A DNA stretch of 64,000 nucleotides, from positions 1,240,001 through 1,304,000 of the forward strand of contig NZ_CP166919.1 in the NCBI RefSeq assembly GCF_041379765.1. Direction: 5' to 3'. Under the pieces are notes generated by a model that had not been told where the DNA came from, did no database searches, and worked only from the letters and a program-made list of their open reading frames with translations. The stretch comes from Thalassotalea sp. Sam97. Lineage in GTDB: Bacteria; Pseudomonadota; Gammaproteobacteria; Enterobacterales; Alteromonadaceae. This document shows, piece by piece, positions 28,260 to 36,680 of this stretch; within the stretch, counting starts at the first letter, position 1; each line of letters starts with the position of its first letter. The position numbers and the translations under genes were made by a program.

Positions 28260-28595
28260 TTATGGCAGGCGTTTTTCTAACTGGTTTATTTGTTTGCTGA
28301 GCTTTGCTACTTGCTGATTTAATTCGCTGATTTGTGCGATTAACGGTGCTAATAGCTGCTCTAGTTGTTTGTCAGAAGCCTCTGCGCCTACAGATGAGTG
28401 TGCTGTGTTGTCTTTAGCTACAGTTTGCTCGGGTTTACCAAGCTCAGGGTTGCTTTGCCATGTTTGTAAACCTTTTATGATTTGAGTTAACGGCGTGCCT
28501 GGACCCAATTTTCCTTTGATTAACGCAACCGAAGGTGTTTTGCCTTGCTGAGCTAGTTGATAAGCTGTTTGATAGATATTTTGTAAATTGCTCAT
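28260..28595 (-). CDS. Small KfrA_N-like DNA-binding protein with coiled-coil tail (tentative)
   Basis: 111 residues. The N-terminal 50 (IYQTAYQLAQQGKTPSVALI, then GKLGPGTPLTQIIKGL) resemble the KfrA_N-type helix-turn-helix: an Ala/Leu helix, then G-x-T/P-S-x-x-x-I, then LGxGTxxxxxxxLxxW. A flexible Gln/Ala/Thr linker precedes a heptad-like segment (about 78-110, LEQLLAPLIAQISELNQQV), a probable coiled coil. Known KfrA proteins bind DNA and autoregulate. Here an inverted repeat covers the promoter side of the gene. The family assignment is by pattern only. Monocistronic, facing syd. Confidence 0.55.
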   Translation of the reverse strand: MSNLQNIYQTAYQLAQQGKTPSVALIKGKLGPGTPLTQIIKGLQTWQSNPELGKPEQTVAKDNTAHSSVGAEASDKQLEQLLAPLIAQISELNQQVAKLSKQINQLEKRLP

Positions 28596-28601
28596 AATAA
28601 A

Positions 28602-28627
28602 AACAAATTTTGTTAAATTGACAAAAT
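28602..28627. promoter_or_regulatory. Candidate autoregulatory operator of the KfrA_N-like gene
   Basis: ATTTTGT (28607-28613), a 7-nt spacer and ACAAAAT (28621-28627) form an inverted repeat just upstream of the ATG at 28595. An overlapping near-palindrome AACAAATTTTGTT lies at 28602-28614. A further TTTTGTAAATTG half-site occurs inside the first codons. Arrangement suggests cooperative binding by the gene product; this is inference. Confidence 0.4.
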
Positions 28628-28784
28628 AATAGCGAAAATAACTAAGCTTGTCACTGGTTATTGTTGAGGTGATTTGTTAAATCCCTTTTAAAACAATAAC
28701 TTAAAATAGTTGGCAACCTATTTGCTTTATTAGTCATGACAAATTTAAGAAAATACTCAGTAATGGATATTAAGAGAGAATAAT

Positions 28785-29159
28785 ATGAAAAAATCATTAG
28801 CCGCTTTATTACTTGCCGCCCCAATGACCTTAGCGTTGTCTGGTTGTATTGTCGTTGCACCTGGCTCAGATGGTGATTACTCACATTTTACGGCTGATCA
28901 TGAAGAGCGTGAATATCAAAATCGCAAGAAAATTGCTCGCTTAACAGTTGGTATGGAATACTTAGCTGCACAAGATTATCTTGGTGTACCAGATTTTTCA
29001 GAAGTTTATGATAAAAATGGTGAATCTATTCAAGTGTTATATTACCGCACTAACCGAGTTCACGCTGATAGTCAAACGACCAAAGATGAGTGCACGCCAC
29101 TGGTTTTCAAAAACGGCAAGCTGAGCAGTTGGGGCGATAGTGCTTACCAGCAAATCTAA
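28785..29159 (+). CDS. DUF3192 family lipoprotein
   Basis: 124 residues with a lipoprotein signal (MKKSLAALLLAAPMTLALSG-C, lipid Cys21). The mature part shows the DUF3192 pattern VLYYRTNRVHADSQTTKDECT and LVFKNGKLSSWGDSAYQ, shared with the membrane-anchored protein at 23722-24111. The Tyr-Arg-Thr, Asp-Glu-Cys-Thr and Phe-Lys-Asn-Gly motifs are in the same spacing in both. The fold may resemble outer-membrane assembly lipoproteins of the SmpA/OmlA type (GMEYLAAQDYLGVPDF), but that is a guess. Ribosome binding site AAGAGAG. Confidence 0.8.
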   Translation: MKKSLAALLLAAPMTLALSGCIVVAPGSDGDYSHFTADHEEREYQNRKKIARLTVGMEYLAAQDYLGVPDFSEVYDKNGESIQVLYYRTNRVHADSQTTKDECTPLVFKNGKLSSWGDSAYQQI

Positions 29160-29328
29160 ACGGATTTGAGTGTGTTAGCTCGCTAACGCCATGTGCTTAC
29201 AATATGTACTTTACGACAGGTATTTTACGTAGCGTAAGGCGTTTTACAGCGCCGGCTGTTCATTGTCATCTGAGCAGTTAAATGTCGCGAACGTTGCTAA
29301 CGAGCAGACCCACTATTCACGACTAACC

Positions 29329-29360
29329 AATAGGCCAATGCGATAGCTTGGCCTATTTTG
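29329..29360 (+). terminator. Probable terminator
   Basis: A 10-bp stem AATAGGCCAA / TTGGCCTATT with a 9-nt loop, followed by TTGTTT. It lies about 170 nt after the DUF3192 lipoprotein gene. Confidence 0.6.
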
Positions 29361-29450
29361 TTTCTGCAACCTTATACCAACATCATCACAGGCGCACCGA
29401 ACGAGTTACTGTATCAAAGCATAATTGTTGGAGGGCGATGTATTTTAATG

Positions 29451-29687
29451 TTATTTGCTACGTAACATGCAGTCAAATGTATCAACCACTTCGCTCCAGT
29501 CTGAGTCTTGTTCTAGCGCTTGTTCGATAAAGCGTGATTGTGATGAGTTCCAAAATGGTGCTTCAGATAAACGCATATGCTCAGGTATGCCTTTATGCCG
29601 CTCTATAAATATCTTCATCGACTGTTGGTTGTTGTCCAAACCAAGTTGCGCAAATAAATTGCTAAGATTGTGTTGTGATAAATCCAT
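29451..29687 (-). CDS. DUF2789 family small protein
   Basis: 78 residues from the ATG at 29687, chosen because GTGAGG stands at ribosome-binding distance and MDLSQHNLSNLFAQLGL is the typical family start; an ATG 21 nt upstream would add seven residues. The family pattern is complete: LFAQLGLDNN, FIERHKGIPEHMRLSEAPFW, then SRFIEQALEQDSDWSEVVD. Members are cytosolic, 70-80 residues, widespread in gammaproteobacteria and of unknown function. Monocistronic. Confidence 0.8.
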   Translation of the reverse strand: MDLSQHNLSNLFAQLGLDNNQQSMKIFIERHKGIPEHMRLSEAPFWNSSQSRFIEQALEQDSDWSEVVDTFDCMLRSK

Positions 29688-29879
29688 AGAAACCTCACTG
29701 GCTAGCATTATTCGACCTTAGTTATTGCAGTATAGGTGTTGTATCAAATGCATCCAAAAATTCGTTGACTTATTTTCCCTTGCCTTGCTATGGTTCATTG
29801 GTAACAGTTTGTTTTTAATTTGGTTTTATGTATGTAATTGGTGTAAAAAAGACATCGATTCATATCTGTGAGGGCAATG

Positions 29880-30524
29880 ATGAACGATGTGAAGTTAAAG
29901 ACGGATAACGAGGTGAGAGTCGCCTACTTAACGGCTCCGGAGCTAAAACTTGCGGCATCATTGCTGTATCAGGCGTATCATGATGACCCTGTTTTCATGG
30001 AGCTGTTTGGCAACGATAGTGGCGACTATGAAAAAAAATTACGCGCGGCCATCCGAGAAGAGCTCGCTGCATTTTGGCAGGCCAAGCAACTCATACTGGG
30101 AATATACAGTGGTGAAGCATTAGTTGGCGTCGCCTGCTTACATAGCCCGACTGATGAATTTGGTGCCCAGCGATTTTGGCATTGGCGTTTGAAAATGATG
30201 TTATCGGCAGGCTATGTCTCGACTAAGCAAATGATGCAAAAAGAGCAGCAAATCATCGAAGCGGTTACCATGACGCGTTATCATATTTTGTCATTTGTCG
30301 CCATTCACCCCTTGCATCAACATCACGGCTTTGGTCACTATTTGATGGCCGCAATTAATACCGTGCTAGAAGAAGATCCTGAAAGTGAAGGCGTTGTTGT
30401 CTATGTGACGTCAGATAAATATAAGGCGTTTTTTAATGAGTGCCTTTATACGACGTTAACCGACATTAGCGTTGGTAAGGTGACAGGACCATTAATGGTA
30501 CATTATCGTGAGCAGATGTCATGA
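29880..30524 (+). CDS. GNAT family N-acetyltransferase
   Basis: 214 residues from the ATG at 29880 (ribosome binding site GAGGG, spacing 5; ATG 29877 and GTG 29868 are in frame just upstream). The acetyl-CoA loop appears as LSFVAIHPLHQHHGFGHYLM (motif A, with the Q/R-x-x-G-x-G/A pattern). It is preceded by strand residues LILGIYSGEALVGVACL and followed by VYVTSDKYKAFFNEC, typical of motif B. Substrate unknown. Its stop overlaps the start of the DUF962 gene by 4 nt, so the two are translationally coupled. Confidence 0.8.
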   Translation: MNDVKLKTDNEVRVAYLTAPELKLAASLLYQAYHDDPVFMELFGNDSGDYEKKLRAAIREELAAFWQAKQLILGIYSGEALVGVACLHSPTDEFGAQRFWHWRLKMMLSAGYVSTKQMMQKEQQIIEAVTMTRYHILSFVAIHPLHQHHGFGHYLMAAINTVLEEDPESEGVVVYVTSDKYKAFFNECLYTTLTDISVGKVTGPLMVHYREQMS

Positions 30525-30829
30525 CACAAAAGCGCTACACCAGTTTCAAAGAGTTTTATCCGTTTTATTTGTCGCAACACCAACATCCCCGCTGTCGAGC
30601 ACTACACCTTATTGGCAGTGCTTTAGTTATCGTCCTTTTTCTCTATGCAGTACTAACCGGTCAATATCGTTTACTGTGGCTATTACCTATTGTTGGCTAT
30701 GGATTCGCTTGGCTCGGTCATGCAGTATTTGAAAAAAACAAGCCTGCGACGTTTACCTACCCTTTGTATAGCTTTATGGGGGATTGGGTGATGTTTTATC
30801 AAGAAATTCGCCGTCGTTTAACGCCATAA
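30521..30829 (+). CDS. DUF962/Mpo1-like membrane protein
   Basis: 102 residues with two hydrophobic segments (about 29-46 and 51-68). Family signatures are SFKEFYPFYLSQHQHPRCR near the start and GYGFAWLGHAVFEKNKPATF followed by YPLYSFMGDW. The yeast relative Mpo1 is an Fe(II)-dependent dioxygenase that acts on 2-hydroxy fatty acids in the ER. The His residues of HxxP-like and GHxxxEKN motifs are conserved here, so a similar lipid oxidation is possible but unproven in bacteria. Confidence 0.75.
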   Translation: MTQKRYTSFKEFYPFYLSQHQHPRCRALHLIGSALVIVLFLYAVLTGQYRLLWLLPIVGYGFAWLGHAVFEKNKPATFTYPLYSFMGDWVMFYQEIRRRLTP

Positions 30830-31218
30830 TGTGTATAAGTTGGCATTGAATCAATTAGATAAGGCCTCGTAAACATAGGTGAGTGTTCGCTTTACGCTGA
30901 GCGTTACCTATAATACTGCTTTTGTTTTTAGTTTATTGCCATAGTGAAAACAATGACTGAAACCTTTGGATGTATTCCCCTAATTTCAATCAAACCCCAA
31001 ATAAGCTAATAACCAACCATGAAACTAAATGCTCTGGCGTTTTTGCTTCGCATAACAAACATGACTATGACACCAATAAGCAAGTTTGCATACACAAATC
31101 TGCGTTTGTACGATACCAGCATTGTCAGTAAATTGATGACATAATTACCTACACGCTCGCTGGTGATGTAATAGAGTACCTTTGGGTAATTTAAATAACC
31201 ATTTTTGAGAAAAGTAAC
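30830..31218. other. Gene-free region
   Basis: No ORF with a credible ribosome binding site, RNA gene, repeat or clear terminator seen in this 389-bp stretch. The promoter of the DUF1294 gene presumably lies in its right half. Confidence 0.4.
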
Positions 31219-31626
31219 ATGGCTAAGCCACCACCGGTAACACCTACGCGCTCACGAAGACGCCTATCACATTGGTCAATAATACTCGCGACGGCATTTC
31301 TTATAGTGATTGGTCTTGGCTATTTTTTGGGGATAGTTTCTTTGCCATGGCTGTTAATATATGCCGTGACGAGTATTTTCACCTTTTTTGTTTACGGTAT
31401 CGACAAGTGGTCTGCTAAGCGAGGATCGAGGCGTGTACCTGAAAGTAGCCTACATATTTTATCGTTGATTGGCGGTTGGCCTGGCGCTGCGTGGGCGCAA
31501 CAGCTATTTCGCCATAAATCGCGAAAACAACCTTTTCGCTTGATCTTTATAGTGACAGTTTTTGCGAATCTGGGTTTGCTTATTTATGCTGTTTATTACG
31601 CAAGTCAGCACGGTATCGCCTTTTAA
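31219..31626 (+). CDS. DUF1294 family inner-membrane protein
   Basis: 135 residues. A basic N-terminus (KPPPVTPTRSRRRLSHWS) is followed by hydrophobic segments at about 19-40, 43-60 and 108-128. The DUF1294 signature is clear: FFVYGIDKWSAKRGSRRVPE, LHILSLIGGWPGAAWAQQLF and FRHKSRKQPF. The family is common and of unknown function; some members are fused to a cold-shock domain, which is absent here. Single gene upstream of the tRNA operon. Confidence 0.8.
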   Translation: MAKPPPVTPTRSRRRLSHWSIILATAFLIVIGLGYFLGIVSLPWLLIYAVTSIFTFFVYGIDKWSAKRGSRRVPESSLHILSLIGGWPGAAWAQQLFRHKSRKQPFRLIFIVTVFANLGLLIYAVYYASQHGIAF

Positions 31627-31837
31627 CGAAAAATATAGGTGCCTAACATCAATACAATGTTGCCATAGCGACCAGCTGTCGCTAAGTAAGTAGCAAATGG
31701 TGACTCGCTTTCTACCGTAAGGAAGGTGGAGATAGGCATACGATATTCGTATTGTTAGTGAAAAGTGCTGTATTTGGTTATTAAATGTCACTTTCGTTTT
31801 AATTTTGCGCATACAGCGAATTTTTTCAAAAAAAGTG

Positions 31838-31866
31838 TTGACCTTGAATCCGAAAAACAGTTTAAT
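31838..31866 (+). promoter_or_regulatory. Sigma-70 promoter of the tRNA operon
   Basis: TTGACC (31838-31843), a 17-bp spacer and TTTAAT (31861-31866) precede a GC-rich discriminator AGCGCCCG. Such discriminators are typical of stringently controlled stable-RNA promoters. Transcription should start about 15 nt before the first tRNA. Confidence 0.75.
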
Positions 31867-31886
31867 AGCGCCCGTCTTCAGGACAC

Positions 31887-31962
31887 GCCCAGATAGCTCA
31901 GTCGGTAGAGCAGGGGATTGAAAATCCCCGTGTCGGTGGTTCGATTCCGCCTCTGGGCACCA
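31887..31962 (+). tRNA. tRNA-Phe (GAA), copy 1
   Basis: 76 nt including encoded CCA. Acceptor GCCCAGA / TCTGGGC, D-arm GCTC..GAGC, anticodon loop TTGAAAA with anticodon GAA, T-arm with GTTCGATTC. Identical to copy 2. Confidence 0.97.
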
Positions 31963-32032
31963 TATTTTAGTTAACGGTGATATCACGGTTAACGGTGCCA
32001 AAGCATCAATGATGCTGCACACAGTTTAGTGT

Positions 32033-32108
<76 letters not shown>

Positions 32109-32128
32109 TTTATTTGTCATAAAGACAC

Positions 32129-32204
32129 GCCCAGATAGCTCAGTCGGTAGAGCAGGGGATTGAAAATCCCCGTGTCGGTGGTTCGATTCCGCCTCTGGGC
32201 ACCA
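32129..32204 (+). tRNA. tRNA-Phe (GAA), copy 2
   Basis: 76 nt, identical to the copy 242 bp upstream, with encoded CCA. Confidence 0.97.
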
Positions 32205-32275
32205 CTATTTAGTTAACGGTATTTTATACAGTTAACGGTGCCAAAGCATCATTGATGCTGCACACAGTTTAGTGT

Positions 32276-32351
<76 letters not shown>

Positions 32352-32361
32352 TTTATAAGAA

Positions 32362-32389
32362 AGCCCCAACTTCGGTTGGGGCTTTTTTT
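32362..32389 (+). terminator. Terminator of the tRNA operon
   Basis: Stem AGCCCCAAC / GTTGGGGCT with a TTCG tetraloop and a T-run, 10 nt after the last tRNA. Confidence 0.93.
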
Positions 32390-32744
32390 ATGAGAAAAAT
32401 TAAGTAGCGATGTAGCACGTTGCCGCCTAATTTGCTTGTATATCCTTTCGCTTGTGTATAACTCTCGACTATCTGACACTCATTTATTATGTTTTTACCT
32501 CACAGTTAAATACAAGCGCTCGATACTTTCTCTGACAACTTTTAATCTAATGGGATTGCTATAAGCGAGCGTTCAGCTGTTCTACGGTGTGACTGCTTCT
32601 CTATATATGTAGTCCGATAACGATAATTTTCGTTTGTTATTTACGCCACTTTATCACCGTCCCACACCAAAACTGGTTGATTTGTAGCCAGATTTTCGTT
32701 TTACTAAGTTCTGCTATGTCAATAACTTAAGGTCTACGGTCAAA
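32390..32744. other. Gene-free region upstream of the oligopeptidase
   Basis: No gene or RNA seen. An AAGG about 13 nt before the ATG at 32745 is the only ribosome-binding candidate for the downstream gene. Confidence 0.4.
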
Positions 32745-34880
32745 ATGAAAAAAGGTATTTTTGCGTTATTTCCTTTGTTGGTAATTGGGTTTGCCACGCA
32801 CGCTGATGAGGAAGGTGATATGTCGAAACACACCAAGTTGAGTCCGCCTATTGCGGAAAAAATCCCTAAGACGTTGCGAATCCATGGTGATGAACGCACT
32901 GACTACTATTATTGGCTTCGTGACGACAGTCGCAGCGATGCAAAAATATTGGCACATCTACAGGCTGAAACTGATTACGCAGAGGCCAGCTTAGCACATA
33001 CCGAAAAGTTACAAGCGGCCTTGTATGAAGAAATGATCGGACGCTTAAAAAAGGATGACAGCTCGGTACCGTACACGAAAAATGGCTATACCTACCAAAG
33101 CGCTTATCAGCCAGGTAAAGAATACCGCATTTACACTCGCAGTAAACTCGGTAGCACGACTCGCGAAGTGTTGCTTGATGCCAACAAACAAGCTGAGGGG
33201 CAAGAATATTATGCCAATGCCGATTTACAAGTAAGCCCTGACAACAAGCTCCTCGCGTATTCAGAAGACGTATTAAGCAGGCGGGTATATGCCGTCAAGT
33301 TTAAGGACTTAACGACTGGCAAGTTGTTAACGGATGAGTTAGTTGGCACCACAGGGCAAGTGGTTTGGGCAAACGATTCAAAAACAGTGTTTTATATTGC
33401 TAAAGACCCACAAACATTGCTTGGTGATAAAGTTTATCGTCATGTCTTAGGAACCCCACAAGCGGATGATCAGTTGGTGTATGAAGAGAGCGACAAATCT
33501 TTTTACACTTGGCTAGGGAAATCACTCGATGATCAATATATTGAAATTTTTCATAATAGTACGGTCAGTCTTGGTGTATCGTTGCTAGATGCAAACAAAC
33601 CAGAAGGAACGTTTGCTTTAGCCCATCCCATTGAGCGTGATCTTGAATATAGTATTCAACCGCATGGTAATGAGTTTTACATCCTTACCAATCATAATGC
33701 GAAAAACTTTAAAATAGCCAAAGTATCCAAAACAGATATTGCTGATAAAACGAAATGGCAAGATGTGGTTAGCCATCAACAGGATACTTTAATTAGCAAC
33801 TTGCTAGTTCTTAATGATGCGTTGGTTTATACGCAGCGACAAAACGGTTTGATGAGCCTTAAAATTATGGATTTGGCCACGCAAAAGGTAGCTGAAGTGC
33901 CATTTAGTGAATCGTTGTACTCGGTCGCGTTAGGTACTAATGTCGACTTTAATGCCGATAAGGTACGGATTAATTATCAAAGTATGATCACACCGGCATC
34001 GGTTTATGATATTAACTTGGATTTATCTGCGCGCAACTTGTTAAAGCAAGATGAAGTGCTCGGAGGCTACGATCCACAGCACTATGACTCGCAAAGGATC
34101 AATTTGACGGCTCGTGACGGTGTGAAAATTCCAGTGAGTATTCTGTATAAAAAAGACTTATTCAAAGCCGATGGTACTAACCCACTACTTCAGTACGCCT
34201 ATGGCTCGTATGGTTCGACCAATGATCCTAGGTTTAATAGTTCAGTACTGAGCTTAGTAGATCGTGGCTTTGTCTATGTTATTGCTCATATTCGCGGTAG
34301 CTCAATGCTTGGCCGAGCGTGGTATGAAGACGGTAAACTGTTGAATAAGAAAAATACCTTTAACGATTTTGTTGATGTAACCCGCCAATTGGTTGAACAG
34401 AAATATGGGGCGAAGGATAAAATATTTGCTTATGGTGGTAGCGCTGGAGGTTTGTTAATGGGCGCGGTCATCAATCAAGCACCTCAGTTGTATAAGGGGG
34501 TCGTAGCCGCAGTGCCGTTTGTTGACGTGGTGACTACGATGTTAGATCCGTCTATCCCATTGACGACGAATGAATACGACGAGTGGGGTAATCCTGAAGA
34601 TAAAACCTATTACGACTATATGCTGTCGTATTCACCATATGACAATATTAAAGCTCAAGATTATCCTAATGTTTTGGTCACGACAGGGTTACATGACTCA
34701 CAGGTGCAATACTTTGAACCTGCGAAGTGGGTTGCAAAATTGCGTGATTACAAAACCGACAATAACGCGCTGCTATTTCACGTCAATATGGAAGCCGGTC
34801 ATGGCGGCGCATCGGGACGTTATCAGCGTTATAAAGAACGCGCCATGGTTTATGCCTTTATGCTCGATTTACTTAAATAG
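32745..34880 (+). CDS. Exported S9A peptidase, oligopeptidase B-like
   Basis: 711 residues. Prolyl-oligopeptidase family serine peptidase of the oligopeptidase B branch, which cleaves short peptides after Lys/Arg. A seven-bladed propeller domain (about 75-430) precedes the alpha/beta-hydrolase domain. The nucleophile is Ser566 in YGGSAGGLLMG; Asp follows in TTGLHDSQVQYFEPAKW and His in NMEAGHGGASGR. Unlike cytosolic E. coli PtrB it starts with a signal peptide (MKKGIFALFPLLVIGFATHA), so it probably works in the periplasm. An internal Met at codon 26 (MSKHTKLSPP) could give a cytosolic form. Confidence 0.88.
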   Translation: MKKGIFALFPLLVIGFATHADEEGDMSKHTKLSPPIAEKIPKTLRIHGDERTDYYYWLRDDSRSDAKILAHLQAETDYAEASLAHTEKLQAALYEEMIGRLKKDDSSVPYTKNGYTYQSAYQPGKEYRIYTRSKLGSTTREVLLDANKQAEGQEYYANADLQVSPDNKLLAYSEDVLSRRVYAVKFKDLTTGKLLTDELVGTTGQVVWANDSKTVFYIAKDPQTLLGDKVYRHVLGTPQADDQLVYEESDKSFYTWLGKSLDDQYIEIFHNSTVSLGVSLLDANKPEGTFALAHPIERDLEYSIQPHGNEFYILTNHNAKNFKIAKVSKTDIADKTKWQDVVSHQQDTLISNLLVLNDALVYTQRQNGLMSLKIMDLATQKVAEVPFSESLYSVALGTNVDFNADKVRINYQSMITPASVYDINLDLSARNLLKQDEVLGGYDPQHYDSQRINLTARDGVKIPVSILYKKDLFKADGTNPLLQYAYGSYGSTNDPRFNSSVLSLVDRGFVYVIAHIRGSSMLGRAWYEDGKLLNKKNTFNDFVDVTRQLVEQKYGAKDKIFAYGGSAGGLLMGAVINQAPQLYKGVVAAVPFVDVVTTMLDPSIPLTTNEYDEWGNPEDKTYYDYMLSYSPYDNIKAQDYPNVLVTTGLHDSQVQYFEPAKWVAKLRDYKTDNNALLFHVNMEAGHGGASGRYQRYKERAMVYAFMLDLLK

Positions 34881-34906
34881 CATATCGCTACAGTGACGTT
34901 AAGCTA

Positions 34907-34933
34907 AAAAAGCCTGTTGTTATACAGGCTTTT
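34907..34933. terminator. Terminator between convergent genes
   Basis: Stem AAAAGCCTGT / ACAGGCTTTT. A longer T-run is present on the minus strand, so it may serve both the peptidase gene and the SPOR gene. Confidence 0.75.
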
Positions 34934-35045
34934 AACTATCGATGATGATATTTTGGGGCGTTACATTGCGACAATGTTGCGTACCAACATGGAAAGTTGC
35001 GCTACTCAGGTTGCTGTCGTTGTTTATTAAGTATGCAACAAAGGA

Positions 35046-35681
35046 TTAGTTTGCCGACTTAGGTTGTTTTTGTAACAAACAATCAAATACGCGCACGTTA
35101 CGTTTTATTTTATTGTTCATGTTTTGGGCATCGCGTTTACTGCCTAAATAGCCACTACGAACAATATACCAATTACCGCTTTGGACAACACTCATGTTAA
35201 ACACAGGGCTAACTTTGTTGGCAAGGCGTAATGCATCACTGTATTGGCGAAACGCCCCACACCGCAGTCGATAAGGTGTCGGGTCCGGTACATCATAGGC
35301 GTCAATATCGATGTCTTTATTTTTTGTTAGTAAATCTGGGTAGACAAAGTCAGGCTCGGGTAACGCTGGTAACTCAGCTTGCTGTTGCTTACTGACTTTA
35401 ACCGTGTTGCTGGTAGTCTCTTGGGCTACCTTAGTTTGAGCTTGGCCATCAATTTCTTGTTGTCTTGTGGCAACTTGCTCTGTGGCTATGTCATCAACGA
35501 CGACTTCATCGGTCACCGTCGAATCTGATTGTGACGATATAGCGATAATGCTTATGATCAAACACAGACAACCACCAGCAATAATACCGTATTTTTTATA
35601 CAGTGATGATTGTTGTTTGCTGTTGTCGGGTTGATCGTAGCGTCTCGGGCGTTTCCCTGACGTTTTATTAATGTAATCCAT
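35046..35681 (-). CDS. SPOR-domain single-pass membrane protein, FtsN-like layout
   Basis: 211 residues: a basic cytosolic N-terminus (KRPRRYDQ), one membrane helix (about 31-50), a Gln/Glu/Thr-rich periplasmic linker, and a C-terminal SPOR domain (about 133-203) with YRLRCGAFRQYSDALRLANK and GNWYIVRSGYLGSKRDAQNM. SPOR domains bind denuded septal peptidoglycan. A Cys pair (RCGAF and FDCLL) matches the disulfide of the E. coli FtsN SPOR domain. The protein is shorter than FtsN and lacks ftsN's usual neighbours, so I do not name it. Confidence 0.8.
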   Translation of the reverse strand: MDYINKTSGKRPRRYDQPDNSKQQSSLYKKYGIIAGGCLCLIISIIAISSQSDSTVTDEVVVDDIATEQVATRQQEIDGQAQTKVAQETTSNTVKVSKQQQAELPALPEPDFVYPDLLTKNKDIDIDAYDVPDPTPYRLRCGAFRQYSDALRLANKVSPVFNMSVVQSGNWYIVRSGYLGSKRDAQNMNNKIKRNVRVFDCLLQKQPKSAN

Positions 35682-36008
35682 ACCAGTGTTATTAGCGCTT
35701 ATCTTTTAATTTGAATGCATAGGCAAAGGAGAGCGTGACGATTAGCATAATCCCAGTACCCGTTTATTTTTAGACGATTGCTTGATTGGCTATTTAACCA
35801 CTGTGGTCAGCCAAATTCAAAGGGTTCCGTGCATTTAAAGGAAAAATTTTATGGTCTATGTTGTTGTTAACACGACATGGTGAACATTCGATGTGATAGC
35901 TCATCATAATGGTATTGCAGGAAACTATATTGTTAAACGCTAGAGCGGTTGCAGTTGGTAATAAAAAACGCCAACAGGTTGTTGGCGTTTACTAAGGACA
36001 TTATCGGT
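35682..36008. other. Gene-free region with a terminator at its right end
   Basis: No gene seen. The stem-loop at 35966-35990 belongs to the TIGR02922-type gene. The SPOR gene promoter must lie near 35690-35800. Confidence 0.4.
35966..35990 (-). terminator. Terminator of the TIGR02922-type gene
   Basis: A 10-bp stem AAACGCCAAC / GTTGGCGTTT with an AGGTT loop; on the minus strand a T-run follows, 19 nt after the stop codon. Confidence 0.85.
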
Positions 36009-36218
36009 TTATTCGTCTACCCGATCACCGATTTTATTGAGAACGTCAACCGCACCATCGCATACCGCGATGATCGATTTACCTTTTTTAAATTCGTCAG
36101 AAATAATGACACGACCACCGTTTTTTTGCGGGAATGTGGCAACTTCGTGATTTAACTGCAGTGAGTCGATGTCGTAGTAGAGAATGGTTACTTGACGTTG
36201 GATAATTTCATCAGCCAT
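36009..36218 (-). CDS. Small conserved protein, TIGR02922-like
   Basis: 69 residues, no signal peptide or membrane segment. The sequence (VTILYYDIDSLQLNHEVATF, GGRVIISDEFKKGKSIIAVCDG) resembles a short family described as TIGR02922, which I recall from Colwellia and Alteromonas; that assignment is from memory. The alternating strands suggest a small beta-rich fold. It has its own terminator. Function unknown. Confidence 0.6.
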   Translation of the reverse strand: MADEIIQRQVTILYYDIDSLQLNHEVATFPQKNGGRVIISDEFKKGKSIIAVCDGAVDVLNKIGDRVDE

Positions 36219-36680
36219 GAGATGTGTTTACTAACTCCAATAAATATAGGGTTGAAATCGCATTACACCGACCTTGGTATGCGGTTTTCAGCCTTCCTTT
36301 GTGTCCAGTCCATGGCCGTTAAATTCATGTTAATAGGGCTATTTATATCGAACTCAGCACGATAAGTAAACTAATAAACGAAAACAGTACTTTTATTATG
36401 GAAAAAGGGTGACAACCTGTTCGGTTTAGGGTTTAATCAATAGTCCGTGAAAATGCCGATTGTCGTGATATATCACACGATAATCTTAATCGCTTTTCGT
36501 GCCAAGTAAGGTGCAAATCAATACGCCACTACGGTTAAAAATAAAATCAATAATTCCGGCGTCGAGCGAAAGAATGCAGTGCAGAAACATAGCCATTTAT
36601 GCTATGATTCTTGCGTGATAATAATAATTGAGAGTCCATCCGCTAGGGGTGTGTCTCAAGTTTAGGGAAAGCATCGTTTT
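36219..36680. other. gyrA upstream region
   Basis: 462 bp without a supported gene. An extended -10 element TGC-TATGAT occurs at 36600-36608, about 70 nt before the gyrA ATG, with only a poor -35 hexamer. It is the best promoter candidate. Confidence 0.4.

Noticed and set aside
31504..32022. Minus-strand ORF covering the first tRNA
   Set aside because: It crosses tRNA-Phe and the DUF1294 gene in antisense; similar spurious ORFs are common over tRNA arrays.
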